From contig SKWC01000035.1 in the NCBI GenBank assembly GCA_007129145.1, positions 1-7,898 on the forward strand: a stretch of 7,898 bases of DNA, in the 5' to 3' direction. This DNA comes from Rubritepida sp. (GTDB lineage Bacteria; Pseudomonadota; Alphaproteobacteria; Acetobacterales; Acetobacteraceae). The notes under the pieces are model-generated. The model was not told where the DNA came from, made no database searches, and was given only the letters and a program-made list of their open reading frames with translations. Shown here one piece after another: positions 1-5,799 of the stretch. Each line of letters starts with the position of its first letter. Within the stretch, counting starts at the first letter, position 1. The translations under genes were made by a program, and so were the position numbers.

Positions 1-2
1 AG

Positions 3-476
3 ACGCGCTTCAAGGGGCGCGAGATCATGGTGGTCAGCCCCGATGTCGGCGGCGTGGTGCGCGCCCGCGCCATCGCCCAGCGCCTCAACACCGACCTCGC
101 CATCATCGACAAGCGCCGCCCGCAGGCCGGCGTGTCCGAGGTGATGAACGTGATCGGCGAGGTCGAGGGCCGCGACTGCATCGTGGTGGACGACATCATC
201 GACTCCGGCGGCACCCACTGCAACGCCGCCGAGGCGCTGATGAAGAACGGCGCGCGCAGCGTCTCGGTCTATGTCACGCATGGCGTGTTCTCGGGCGGCG
301 CGGTGGCGCGCGTGGGCGCGGCCCCCATCGAGAGCCTGACCGTCACCGACAGCATCACCGCCACCGAGGCGGTGCAGCAATCCGCCAACATCCGCCAGCT
401 TCCCATCGCGCCGCTGCTGGCCGAGGCGATGCGGCGCATCAGCGAGGAAAGCTCGGTCTCCTCGCTGTTCTGCTGA
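3..476 (+). CDS. prs: Ribose-phosphate pyrophosphokinase, C-terminal half (5' end outside the window)
   Basis: This enzyme makes PRPP from ribose 5-phosphate and ATP in the cytoplasm, feeding purine, pyrimidine, His, Trp and NAD synthesis. The open frame enters from the left edge, so the ATG at 27 is internal. About 157 residues are visible of a protein normally near 310. Seen in order: the VVSPDVGGVVRARA strand/loop; the IDKRRPQAGVSEVMNVIG segment, whose KRR lies in the catalytic flexible loop; the PRPP-binding loop VVDDIIDSGGTHCNAAEA (about 183-236); the VTHGVFSGGAV segment; and the typical ending ISEESSVSSLF plus one extra Cys. The C-terminal half looks intact. The next gene starts 20 bp downstream with no terminator between them, so co-transcription is likely. 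Identity is close to certain; only the N-terminal half is unseen. Confidence 0.96.
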   Translation, partial: TRFKGREIMVVSPDVGGVVRARAIAQRLNTDLAIIDKRRPQAGVSEVMNVIGEVEGRDCIVVDDIIDSGGTHCNAAEALMKNGARSVSVYVTHGVFSGGAVARVGAAPIESLTVTDSITATEAVQQSANIRQLPIAPLLAEAMRRISEESSVSSLFC

Positions 477-496
477 ACCCCGGAGACCGCCCGCCG

Positions 497-1063
497 ATGC
501 GCCTGAACCCCATCCCCTTCATGTTCCTGCGCCATGGCGAGACGGATTGGAACGCCCAGGGTCTCAGCCAGGGCCAGACCGACACGCCGCTGAACCATGT
601 CGGCCTCGCCCAGGCCGAGCGCGCGGCGCGCACCCTGGCCACCGTGCCCATCGCCACCATCGTCGCCTCCCCGCTTGAGCGCGCGCGCGTCACCGCCGAG
701 GCCGTGGCGCATGTGCTGCGCCTGCCCGTCGCCTTCGACCCCGAGCTCATGGAGGTGAATTTCGGCGTTCAGGAAGGCCAGCCGATGGGCGATTGGTACG
801 ACGGCTGGATCGCCGGCGACTTCACCCCAGACGGCGCCGAGCCCTTCGCCACGCTGCGCGCGCGCACGGTGCGCGCCATCAACCGCGCCACCGCCCTGCC
901 CGGCCCCGTGCTGGTGGTGGCCCATGGGGCGCTGTGGCGGGCCTTCCGCTATGAGGCCGGGCTGCACGCCAATGTCCGCACGCCCAACGCCCTGCCCATG
1001 CAGGTGGAGCCCGCCGAAGGCGCCTGGCGGCTCACCCCCATGACCCTTGCGCCCGAGGTCTGA
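497..1063 (+). CDS. Histidine phosphatase family protein (phosphoglycerate mutase-like)
   Basis: The 188-residue protein belongs to the histidine phosphatase (PGM/acid phosphatase) superfamily, which transfers phosphate through a phospho-histidine. The signature LRHGETDWN is at residues 11-19, with His13 the expected nucleophile and Arg12 a phosphate ligand. Ser59-Pro-Leu-Glu-Arg62-Ala-Arg carries the second arginine. Glu86 in MEVNFGVQEG is the likely proton donor, and His143 in VVAHGALWRAF is the second catalytic histidine. All core residues are present, so it should be active. Its length fits the small phosphatase branch (CobC/GpmB-like) rather than glycolytic mutase. The substrate cannot be read from sequence, and nothing cobalamin-related lies nearby. 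There is no signal peptide, so it is probably cytoplasmic. It follows prs by 20 bp. A GGAG at 482-485 is 11 bases from the ATG, an unusually long spacing, but the start leaves a normal short lead into the RHG motif. Confidence 0.9.
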   Translation: MRLNPIPFMFLRHGETDWNAQGLSQGQTDTPLNHVGLAQAERAARTLATVPIATIVASPLERARVTAEAVAHVLRLPVAFDPELMEVNFGVQEGQPMGDWYDGWIAGDFTPDGAEPFATLRARTVRAINRATALPGPVLVVAHGALWRAFRYEAGLHANVRTPNALPMQVEPAEGAWRLTPMTLAPEV

Positions 1064-1123
1064 TCCCATCGCGCGGGCGGCCGGCCTGGCGCAGGTGCAG
1101 ACATCGGCGCGACCGCCCCGCGG

Positions 1124-1363
1124 ATGAAGGCAGACACCCTCTTCCTCGATCTCGCGGTGCCGCATTGGATGCCGCGCAACGGCACGATGAACCAGCTGGT
1201 CCACGCCGAGGCCGCGCGGGAGCGTCTGCAGGCGGCGGCCGCGGCGCAGAAGACGATAATCGACGCGCTGGAACCCGTCGTGGCGGCCTTCTGCTCGGGC
1301 CTCGCGGCGCGGCCCTGCCACCTGGGGCGCCATATCCGCGACGCGCCGAACAGCGGCGTTTAG
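1124..1363 (+). CDS. Possible small hypothetical protein (79 aa)
   Basis: I do not recognise this ORF. In its favour, about nine in ten codons end in G or C and the second positions are much poorer in G/C, which is the coding pattern of the neighbours. The protein has a mixed composition with a plausible helix (about residues 25-55, AEAARERLQAAAAAQKTIID) and one or two Cys. The overlapping frames give only Arg/Pro/Gly-rich translations. Against it, no Shine-Dalgarno sequence precedes the ATG at 1124 or later in-frame ATGs, and it matches no family I can name. The frame is the same as that of the upstream phosphatase and stays open from that gene's TGA (1061-1063) to the TAG at 1361-1363. It could be a real small gene, the tail of a decayed gene, or chance. 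It is the only coding candidate in 1064-1428. Confidence 0.35.
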   Translation: MKADTLFLDLAVPHWMPRNGTMNQLVHAEAARERLQAAAAAQKTIIDALEPVVAAFCSGLAARPCHLGRHIRDAPNSGV

Positions 1364-1394
1364 GGGCTCGTTGCGGCACGGGATTTGCTTGATA

Positions 1395-1419
1395 CTCGGC
1401 AAGGTCACTTTCAGCCGAG
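1395..1419 (+). promoter_or_regulatory. Inverted repeat overlapping the ribosome-binding site of the first Bug gene
   Basis: CTCGGC (1395-1400) and GCCGAG (1414-1419) form a perfect 6-bp inverted repeat with a 13-base spacer, ending 9 bases before the ATG at 1429. The right arm overlaps the only purine-rich Shine-Dalgarno candidate (CGAGG, 1416-1420). It could be a small operator or a hairpin limiting translation. A 6-bp match is short in DNA this GC-rich, so this is suggestive only. I found no convincing -35/-10 pair in 1364-1428, although transcription of the Bug operon most likely starts there. Confidence 0.3.
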
Positions 1420-1428
1420 GTTCATCTC

Positions 1429-2394
1429 ATGCATCGCCGTTCCCTGCTGCCCATCCTGGCGGCAACTGCCCTTCCCGTCAGCGCTTCCGCCCAGGCCGCC
1501 TGGGTCCCCGATCGCCCGGTCCGGATCATCGCCCCCTTCGCCGCCGGCGGCGCCGCCGACATCCTGGCGCGCATCCTGGCCGAGGAAATGTCCCCGCTGC
1601 TCGGTCAGCAGATCGTGGTGGAGAACCGCACCGGCGCCGGTGGCGCGGTGGGCACGGAATCGGTCGTACGCGCCCGCCCCGACGGGTTGACGCTGCTGCT
1701 GGCCAGCCAGGCCACCCATGGCATCGTGCCCAACATCGTGCGGCTGAACTTCGACCCCGCCACCGGCACCACCCCCATCGCCAACCTCGCGGGCGTGCCG
1801 GGCGTTATCGTGGTGAACCCCGAACTGCCGATCCGCAACGTCGCGGAATTCGCCGCCTATGTGCGCGCCCGCCCGGGCGAACTCTCCTATGGCTCGGCCG
1901 GCGTGGGCTCCTCCACCCACATGAGCATGGCCCTGCTGCTGCACATGGCGGGGCTCGATGTGGCGCACATCCCCTATCGCGGCACGGCGCTGGCCATGCC
2001 GGACCTGATCGCGGGGCGCATCATCGGCATGGCCGAAACGATCACCAGCGGCCTGCCCGCCATCCGCGACGGCCGCGTGCGTGCGATCGGCGTCTCGACG
2101 CCGCAGCGCCTTGCCGTGCTGCCCGACGTGGCGCCGGTCGCGGAGTCCGTGCCGGGTTATGACGTGCTGAACTGGTACGGGTTGGTCGGCCCCGCCGGCC
2201 TGCCGGCCGAAGTCGTGACCACCCTGCACGGCCACATGCAGACGCTGCTGGCCCGCCCCGCATTCGTCGAGCGCCTGGCCAGCCAGGGCGCGCAGCCGCT
2301 GCCGATGTCAACCGCTGATTTCGCGGCCTATGTTGCCCGCGACCGGCAGCAATGGGCCGATCTGGTCCGCGCCACCGGCATGCAGGTCCAGTAA
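1429..2394 (+). CDS. Tripartite tricarboxylate transporter substrate-binding protein (Bug/TctC family), paralogue 1
   Basis: This is a periplasmic solute-binding protein of the Bug/TctC family, which captures carboxylates or other small organic ligands for TctAB-type transporters or for sensing. The 321-residue length is normal. Residues 1-21 form a signal peptide (MHRRS, hydrophobic LLPILAATALPV, cleavage expected after A19-S20-A21). The mature part opens with the family strand RPVRIIAPFAAGGAADILAR (about 29-48). QIVVENRTGAGGAVG (61-75) and the hallmark GSAGVGSSTHM (156-166) follow. IPYRGTALAMPDLIAGRI (181-198) and NWYGLVGPAGLP (248-259) are also typical. It is the most canonical of the three, keeping the PDGLTLL-type strand at 84-90. 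It is the first gene of a likely three-gene operon, 18 bp ahead of the next. The ligand cannot be predicted, and no TctA/TctB is visible. Confidence 0.92.
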   Translation: MHRRSLLPILAATALPVSASAQAAWVPDRPVRIIAPFAAGGAADILARILAEEMSPLLGQQIVVENRTGAGGAVGTESVVRARPDGLTLLLASQATHGIVPNIVRLNFDPATGTTPIANLAGVPGVIVVNPELPIRNVAEFAAYVRARPGELSYGSAGVGSSTHMSMALLLHMAGLDVAHIPYRGTALAMPDLIAGRIIGMAETITSGLPAIRDGRVRAIGVSTPQRLAVLPDVAPVAESVPGYDVLNWYGLVGPAGLPAEVVTTLHGHMQTLLARPAFVERLASQGAQPLPMSTADFAAYVARDRQQWADLVRATGMQVQ

Positions 2395-2412
2395 CTCCGG
2401 GAGGATACATTC

Positions 2413-3393
2413 ATGACCCATCGTTTTGCCCGGCGCGCGCTCGCGCTCGCCGCCGGCGGCCTCGCCCTGCCCTCCATCGCCCGCGCCCAGGCCGGCTGGC
2501 CCGAGCGGCCGATCCGCTGGATCGTGCCCTACAACCCCTCCGGCACGGCCGACATCCTGGCGCGCCTCGTCGCCGAGCAATTGGGTGAACGCTTCGGCCA
2601 GCAGATCGTGGTCGAGAACCGCGCCGGGGCCGGCGGCACCCGCGGCGCGACCTTCATCGCGCAGAACCGCGGCGACACGCACATGGTCACCACCACCAAC
2701 TTCGGCTCGCACGCGGTTTCCCCCAGCCTGCTGCCGAGCGTGGCCTATGACGCGCTGGCCGATTTCGTCCACATCGGCCTCATCGGCGCGCTGCCGCAGG
2801 TGGTGGCGGCGAACCTCGAATTCCCGGCGGATGACATGGCCGGCTTCATCGCGGTGGCGCGCGAGCGCGGCCAGGATCTGGGCATGGGCTATGGCAGCGT
2901 GGGCGCGGCCTCGCACCTGATCGGCCTGTCGCTCCACCGCGCCGCCGGCATCAACCCCAACTTCGTGGGCTTCGGCGGGTCGGGCAATCTGCTCAACGCC
3001 GTGATGGGCAACACCGTGCCCACCATGATCGACACGCTCAGCGCCGGCATCGGCCACATCCGCGCCGGGCGCATCAAGGCCTTCGCCATCTCCGGCCCCG
3101 AGCGAAGCCCTGCCCTGCCCGAGGCGCCCACCTTCAACGAACTCGGCCTGGGCGATGCGACGGCGATGAACTGGTTCGGCGTCGCCATCCCCGCCGGCAC
3201 GCCGGACTGGCTGCGCGACCGCTGGGCCGAGGCGCTGCGCGAGGTGGTGGCGATCCCCGCCGTGAGCGAGCGCCTGGCCGCGCTGGGTGCGGAGGGCACC
3301 AGAATCGACCCCACCTTCATGACCGAGCATGTGCGCAGCGAATTGGCGCGCTGGCGGCGGGTCATCGAGGAAAACAACATCCGGCCGGGCTGA
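2413..3393 (+). CDS. Bug/TctC family substrate-binding protein, paralogue 2
   Basis: This 326-residue exported binding protein belongs to the same family as the gene before it but to a more divergent branch. The leader has Arg4, Arg7-Arg8 and a hydrophobic ALALAAGGLALP, with cleavage expected after A23-R24-A25; the twin Arg is Tat-like though not a full consensus. The mature start GWPERPIRWIVPYNPSGTAD is the usual first strand and loop, and VVENRAGAGG follows at 66-75. The family hallmark GSAGVGSSxH is altered to GSVGAASHLIGL (161-172), and the PDGYTLL segment is replaced by RGDTHMV (86-92). NWFGVAIPAGTPDWL (253-267) matches the family C-terminal part. A good Shine-Dalgarno, GGGAGG (2399-2404), sits 8 bases before the ATG. 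The protein aligns without gaps to paralogue 3 through the mature part, at roughly 60% identity by eye. The ligand is unknown. Confidence 0.92.
   Translation: MTHRFARRALALAAGGLALPSIARAQAGWPERPIRWIVPYNPSGTADILARLVAEQLGERFGQQIVVENRAGAGGTRGATFIAQNRGDTHMVTTTNFGSHAVSPSLLPSVAYDALADFVHIGLIGALPQVVAANLEFPADDMAGFIAVARERGQDLGMGYGSVGAASHLIGLSLHRAAGINPNFVGFGGSGNLLNAVMGNTVPTMIDTLSAGIGHIRAGRIKAFAISGPERSPALPEAPTFNELGLGDATAMNWFGVAIPAGTPDWLRDRWAEALREVVAIPAVSERLAALGAEGTRIDPTFMTEHVRSELARWRRVIEENNIRPG
2477..2530 (+). repeat. Direct repeat A, copy 1 (inside Bug paralogue 2)
   Basis: These 54 bases, covering the signal-peptide cleavage site and first strand of paralogue 2, match 3494-3547 in paralogue 3 with a single difference: 31 identical bases, one G/C change, then 22 identical bases. 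The match is much higher than the surrounding similarity of the two genes. Confidence 0.85.
3001..3038 (+). repeat. Direct repeat B, copy 1 (inside Bug paralogue 2)
   Basis: These 38 bases encode VMGNTVPTMIDTL and match 4018-4055 in paralogue 3 with one mismatch (20 identical, one change, 17 identical). Bases just outside diverge, including synonymous sites. Confidence 0.8.
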
Positions 3394-3426
3394 AGCCGGT
3401 CTCAACCCCACAATCAGGAGGCTTCC

Positions 3427-4410
3427 ATGACCCGTTCCATCTCCCGCCGCGGCCTCGGCCTTGCTGCCGGCGGCATCCTGGCCGCCCCGGCCGTCGCCCG
3501 CGCCCAGGCCGGCTGGCCCGAGCGCCCGATCCGCTGGATCGTGCCCTTCCCGCCCGCCGGCACCGCCGACATCTTCTCGCGCATGCTGGCCGAGCACATC
3601 GGCCGTCGCTTCGGCCAGCCCGTCTCGGTCGAGAACCGCGCCGGGGCGGGCGGCACGCTTGCGGCCAATCTGCTGGTGCAGGGGCGCGGCGACCAGCATC
3701 TCGTCATGATCAGCAACTTCGGCCCGCATGGCGCATCCCCCACGCTGTTCCCCAGCGTGACCTACGACGCCCAGGCCGACTTCACCCATGTCGGCTTCCT
3801 GGGCGCGCTGCCCATGGTGCTGGCCGCGCACCCCTCCTTCCCGGCCAATGACGCGGCGACGCTGCTGCAGATGGCGCGCGCCCAGGGCACCGACTTCACC
3901 ATGGGCTTCGGCGGCACCGGCACGGCCTCGCACCTCATCGGCCTGGCCATGCACCGCGCGGCGGGGATCAACCCCACCTTCGTGCCCTACCGCGGCTCGG
4001 GCCCGCTGCTGAACGACGTGATGGGCAACACCGTGCCGACCATGATCGACACGCTGTCGGCCGCCATCGGCCACATCCGGGCCGAGCGCATCAAGGCGTT
4101 GGCCGTCTCCAGCCCCGAGCGCAGCGCCGCCCTGCCGGATGTACCCACCTTCGCGGAGCTCGGCCTCGAAGCCGCCACCGCGATGAACTGGTTCGGCCTC
4201 GCCATGCCCGCCGGCATGCCAGGCTGGCTGGTCGAGCGCTGGGCCGAGGCGCTGCGCGAGACGCTCGCCCTGCCCGACATCCAGGAGCGCCTGGCGCAGC
4301 TCGGCGTGGTCGGCACCAACATCGATCCGGTGTTCATGACCGAGCATGTGGGCCGTGAGGTCGAGCGCTGGCGCGCCGTGATCCGCGAGAACAACGTGAC
4401 CGTCGGCTGA
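3427..4410 (+). CDS. Bug/TctC family substrate-binding protein, paralogue 3
   Basis: This is a 327-residue exported binding protein and the closest relative of the preceding gene. The leader SISRRGLGLAAGGILAAPAV carries a twin-arginine (Arg7-Arg8) resembling a Tat signal, with cleavage expected after A24-R25-A26. The mature sequence begins GWPERPIRWIVPFPPAGTAD. VENRAGAGGT is at 68-77, GGTGTASHLIGL at 162-173 in place of the usual GSAGVGSSxH, VPYRGSGPLLNDVMGN at 186-201, and NWFGLAMPAGMPGWL at 254-268. Compared with paralogue 2 it keeps the more usual PYRGSGP ligand loop, where paralogue 2 has GFGGSGN. That suggests the two differ in ligand although the folds match. The ribosome-binding site AGGAGG (3416-3421), 5 bases before the ATG, is close to ideal. 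The gene ends 12 bases before a strong intrinsic terminator, marking the end of the operon. The substrate is unknown. Confidence 0.92.
   Translation: MTRSISRRGLGLAAGGILAAPAVARAQAGWPERPIRWIVPFPPAGTADIFSRMLAEHIGRRFGQPVSVENRAGAGGTLAANLLVQGRGDQHLVMISNFGPHGASPTLFPSVTYDAQADFTHVGFLGALPMVLAAHPSFPANDAATLLQMARAQGTDFTMGFGGTGTASHLIGLAMHRAAGINPTFVPYRGSGPLLNDVMGNTVPTMIDTLSAAIGHIRAERIKALAVSSPERSAALPDVPTFAELGLEAATAMNWFGLAMPAGMPGWLVERWAEALRETLALPDIQERLAQLGVVGTNIDPVFMTEHVGREVERWRAVIRENNVTVG
3494..3547 (+). repeat. Direct repeat A, copy 2 (inside Bug paralogue 3)
   Basis: Partner of 2477-2530: 53 of 54 bases are identical, about 1.0 kb apart in the same orientation and the same codon register. Confidence 0.85.
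4018..4055 (+). repeat. Direct repeat B, copy 2 (inside Bug paralogue 3)
   Basis: Partner of 3001-3038: 37 of 38 bases are identical, in the same orientation and codon register. The offset is 1017 bases, as for repeat A. Confidence 0.8.
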
Positions 4411-4422
4411 CCGCACGGAAGG

Positions 4423-4464
4423 AACAGGGCGGGGCGGAATTATTTCGTCCCCGCCCTGTTTTTT
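4423..4464 (+). terminator. Rho-independent terminator of the Bug operon
   Basis: AACAGGGCGGGG (4423-4434) pairs perfectly over 12 bp with CCCCGCCCTGTT (4449-4460). After a 2x2 internal mismatch, three more pairs close a TTAT loop (4440-4443). Six T residues (4459-4464) follow directly. On the minus strand there is no T-run, so it acts only on rightward transcription and would not stop anmK transcripts. Confidence 0.93.
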
Positions 4465-4511
4465 GTCCGCACCCATCACCAACTGCTGATGAACGGCGCA
4501 AGGCCAACACC

Positions 4512-4691
4512 ATGACAACCCATCTGACCACGCGCGGCGCCCTGCTGGCGGCGGCCGCGCTGCATCTCGCTGCGGCCAACCGCCTGGCGGCGCCCGGTGC
4601 CGGACGGGGGCAGCGAGAGCCTAAAGCAACCCGCCCAGCACGCGTCCGCCCCGCAGCGGTGCGGGCGCCCCGGTCGTCTCGGGGAAGCTGA
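4512..4691 (+). pseudogene. Possible truncated gene start with a signal-peptide-like leader (59-aa ORF)
   Basis: A short ORF begins at the ATG at 4512, preceded by AAGG (4500-4503) at an 8-base spacing. Its first 27 residues (MTTHLTTRGALLAAAALHLA, then AANRLAA) look like an export leader: a polar start with Arg, a long Ala/Leu core, then small residues. The style matches the leaders of the three Bug genes upstream. G/C-ending codons hold until about 4590, then codon use becomes irregular, the product turns Arg/Pro-rich, and the frame runs antisense into the 3' end of anmK (from 4621) before stopping at 4691. The simplest reading is the 5' remnant of a lost exported-protein gene, perhaps a fourth binding protein. 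An Ala/Leu-rich stretch can also arise by chance in DNA this GC-rich. A working protein is unlikely. Confidence 0.35.
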
Positions 4692-5748
4692 TCGGCAGGC
4701 CGCGCGCCACCCGCGCGGCCAGCACCGCGAAACACTGGGCCTCCAGCGCATCGCCATCCCATCCCGCCGCCTCGACGGGCCGCACGGGCTCGGACAGCGT
4801 GGCGGCCAGGGCGCGCATCATCGCAGGATTGCGCCGCCCGCCGCCGGCCACCAGCCATTGCATCGGCGGCTCGGGGAAATGCCGCCCCGCCGCGGCCACG
4901 CACACCGCGGCGAAGGCGACCAGCGTCGCCGCGCCATCCTCGGCCGAGAGCGCGCCCGCCCCGGCCTCGCGCAGCGCCGCGTCGAATTCCAGCCGATCCA
5001 GCGATTTGGGCGGTGGCGCCGCCAGATAGGGATGCGCCATCAACCGCCCCAGCACCGCGCCATCCGGCTGCCCGGCCAGCGCCAGCCGCCCGTCGCGGTC
5101 ATAATCCCCCCCGGTGGCGCGCTTCGCCCAGTCATCCAGCGGGCCATTCGCCGGCCCCGTGTCGAAGGCGAGCATGGCCCCATCCGCGCCCAGCCAGGTC
5201 ACATTCCCCACCCCGCCCAGGTTCAGCACCGCCAGCGGCTTGGGGAAGGCGTGCGCGAGGGCGGCATGGGCGATCGGCACCAGCGGCGCCCCCTGCCCGC
5301 CCGCCGCCACATCGGCCGAGCGGAAATCGAAGGCCACCGACAGCCCCGTCAACCGCGCCAGCAGCGCCGCATCCCCGATCTGCCAGGTGAAGCCCTGCGC
5401 GTTGCGCGAATCGCCGGGCCGCAGCGGCCGGTGCAGGATGGTCTGGCCGTGGAAGCCCAGAAGTTCCGCCTCCGCCAGCCCGGCGCGCCGCGCCAGCGCC
5501 GACACCTTCCCCACCGCCGCCGCATGGCGTTCGGTCAGCCGCGCCGTGACATCGGCCAGGAAGGGATCATCGGCGGCCAGCGTCGGCGCCATCTCCAGCA
5601 CGCGGCGCAGATCCCGCCGCAGCGCCGGCTCATAGGACAGGGTCAGGCAGGGGCCGAGCGTTCCCACGCGCGCGCCATCCGTCTCCACCCAGGCGGCGTC
5701 CACCCCATCGAGTGAGGTGCCGCTCATCAGGCCGATGATTCTCAACAT
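4621..5748 (-). CDS. anmK: Anhydro-N-acetylmuramic acid kinase
   Basis: AnmK phosphorylates and opens 1,6-anhydro-MurNAc released during peptidoglycan turnover, giving MurNAc 6-phosphate for recycling; it acts in the cytoplasm. The 375-residue length matches the family (about 370). The N-terminal signature GLMSGTSLDGVD is at residues 6-17. GFHGQTILHRP is at 98-108 and WQIGD at 122-126. DFRSADVAAGGQGAPLVP (141-158) and NLGGVGNVTWL (176-186) follow. AFDTGPANGPLDDW (194-207) contains Asp196, the likely catalytic base. LVAGGGRRNP (299-308) and DGDALEAQCFAVLA (331-344) lie in the nucleotide/sugar domain, and LPISFPETTGAPAPLRGGRV closes it. No key motif is missing. The start is set by the signature five residues in; no clear Shine-Dalgarno precedes it. 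It is divergent from tyrS across about 50 bp and convergent with the Bug operon. The MurNAc-6-P etherase MurQ is not in the window. Confidence 0.96.
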   Translation of the reverse strand: MLRIIGLMSGTSLDGVDAAWVETDGARVGTLGPCLTLSYEPALRRDLRRVLEMAPTLAADDPFLADVTARLTERHAAAVGKVSALARRAGLAEAELLGFHGQTILHRPLRPGDSRNAQGFTWQIGDAALLARLTGLSVAFDFRSADVAAGGQGAPLVPIAHAALAHAFPKPLAVLNLGGVGNVTWLGADGAMLAFDTGPANGPLDDWAKRATGGDYDRDGRLALAGQPDGAVLGRLMAHPYLAAPPPKSLDRLEFDAALREAGAGALSAEDGAATLVAFAAVCVAAAGRHFPEPPMQWLVAGGGRRNPAMMRALAATLSEPVRPVEAAGWDGDALEAQCFAVLAARVARGLPISFPETTGAPAPLRGGRVLGGLL

Positions 5749-5799
5749 GGGCCGAGTGTGCTACGGCCCCCTCTCCCTGGCCACCGGACCCCTGAGCGC

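Noticed and set aside
3381..3399. CCGGC/GCCGG hairpin at the end of Bug paralogue 2
   Set aside because: The 5-bp stem overlaps the stop codon region and has no T-run, so it is not a terminator; such repeats are common in GC-rich DNA.
2308..4518. 736-codon open frame on the minus strand across the Bug genes
   Set aside because: It is antisense to three clear coding genes. Its translation is low-complexity His/Gly/Ala/Arg/Asp-rich, as expected from the mirror of GC-rich codons, and it matches no family.
4597..5715. 372-codon plus-strand frame opposite anmK
   Set aside because: The product is Arg/Pro/Gln/His-rich, while anmK on the other strand has every family motif.
5758..5799. GTG start 14 codons upstream of tyrS
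   Set aside because: The extra residues are Pro/Arg-rich and unlike TyrS N-termini; the ATG at 5800 gives the expected start and length.
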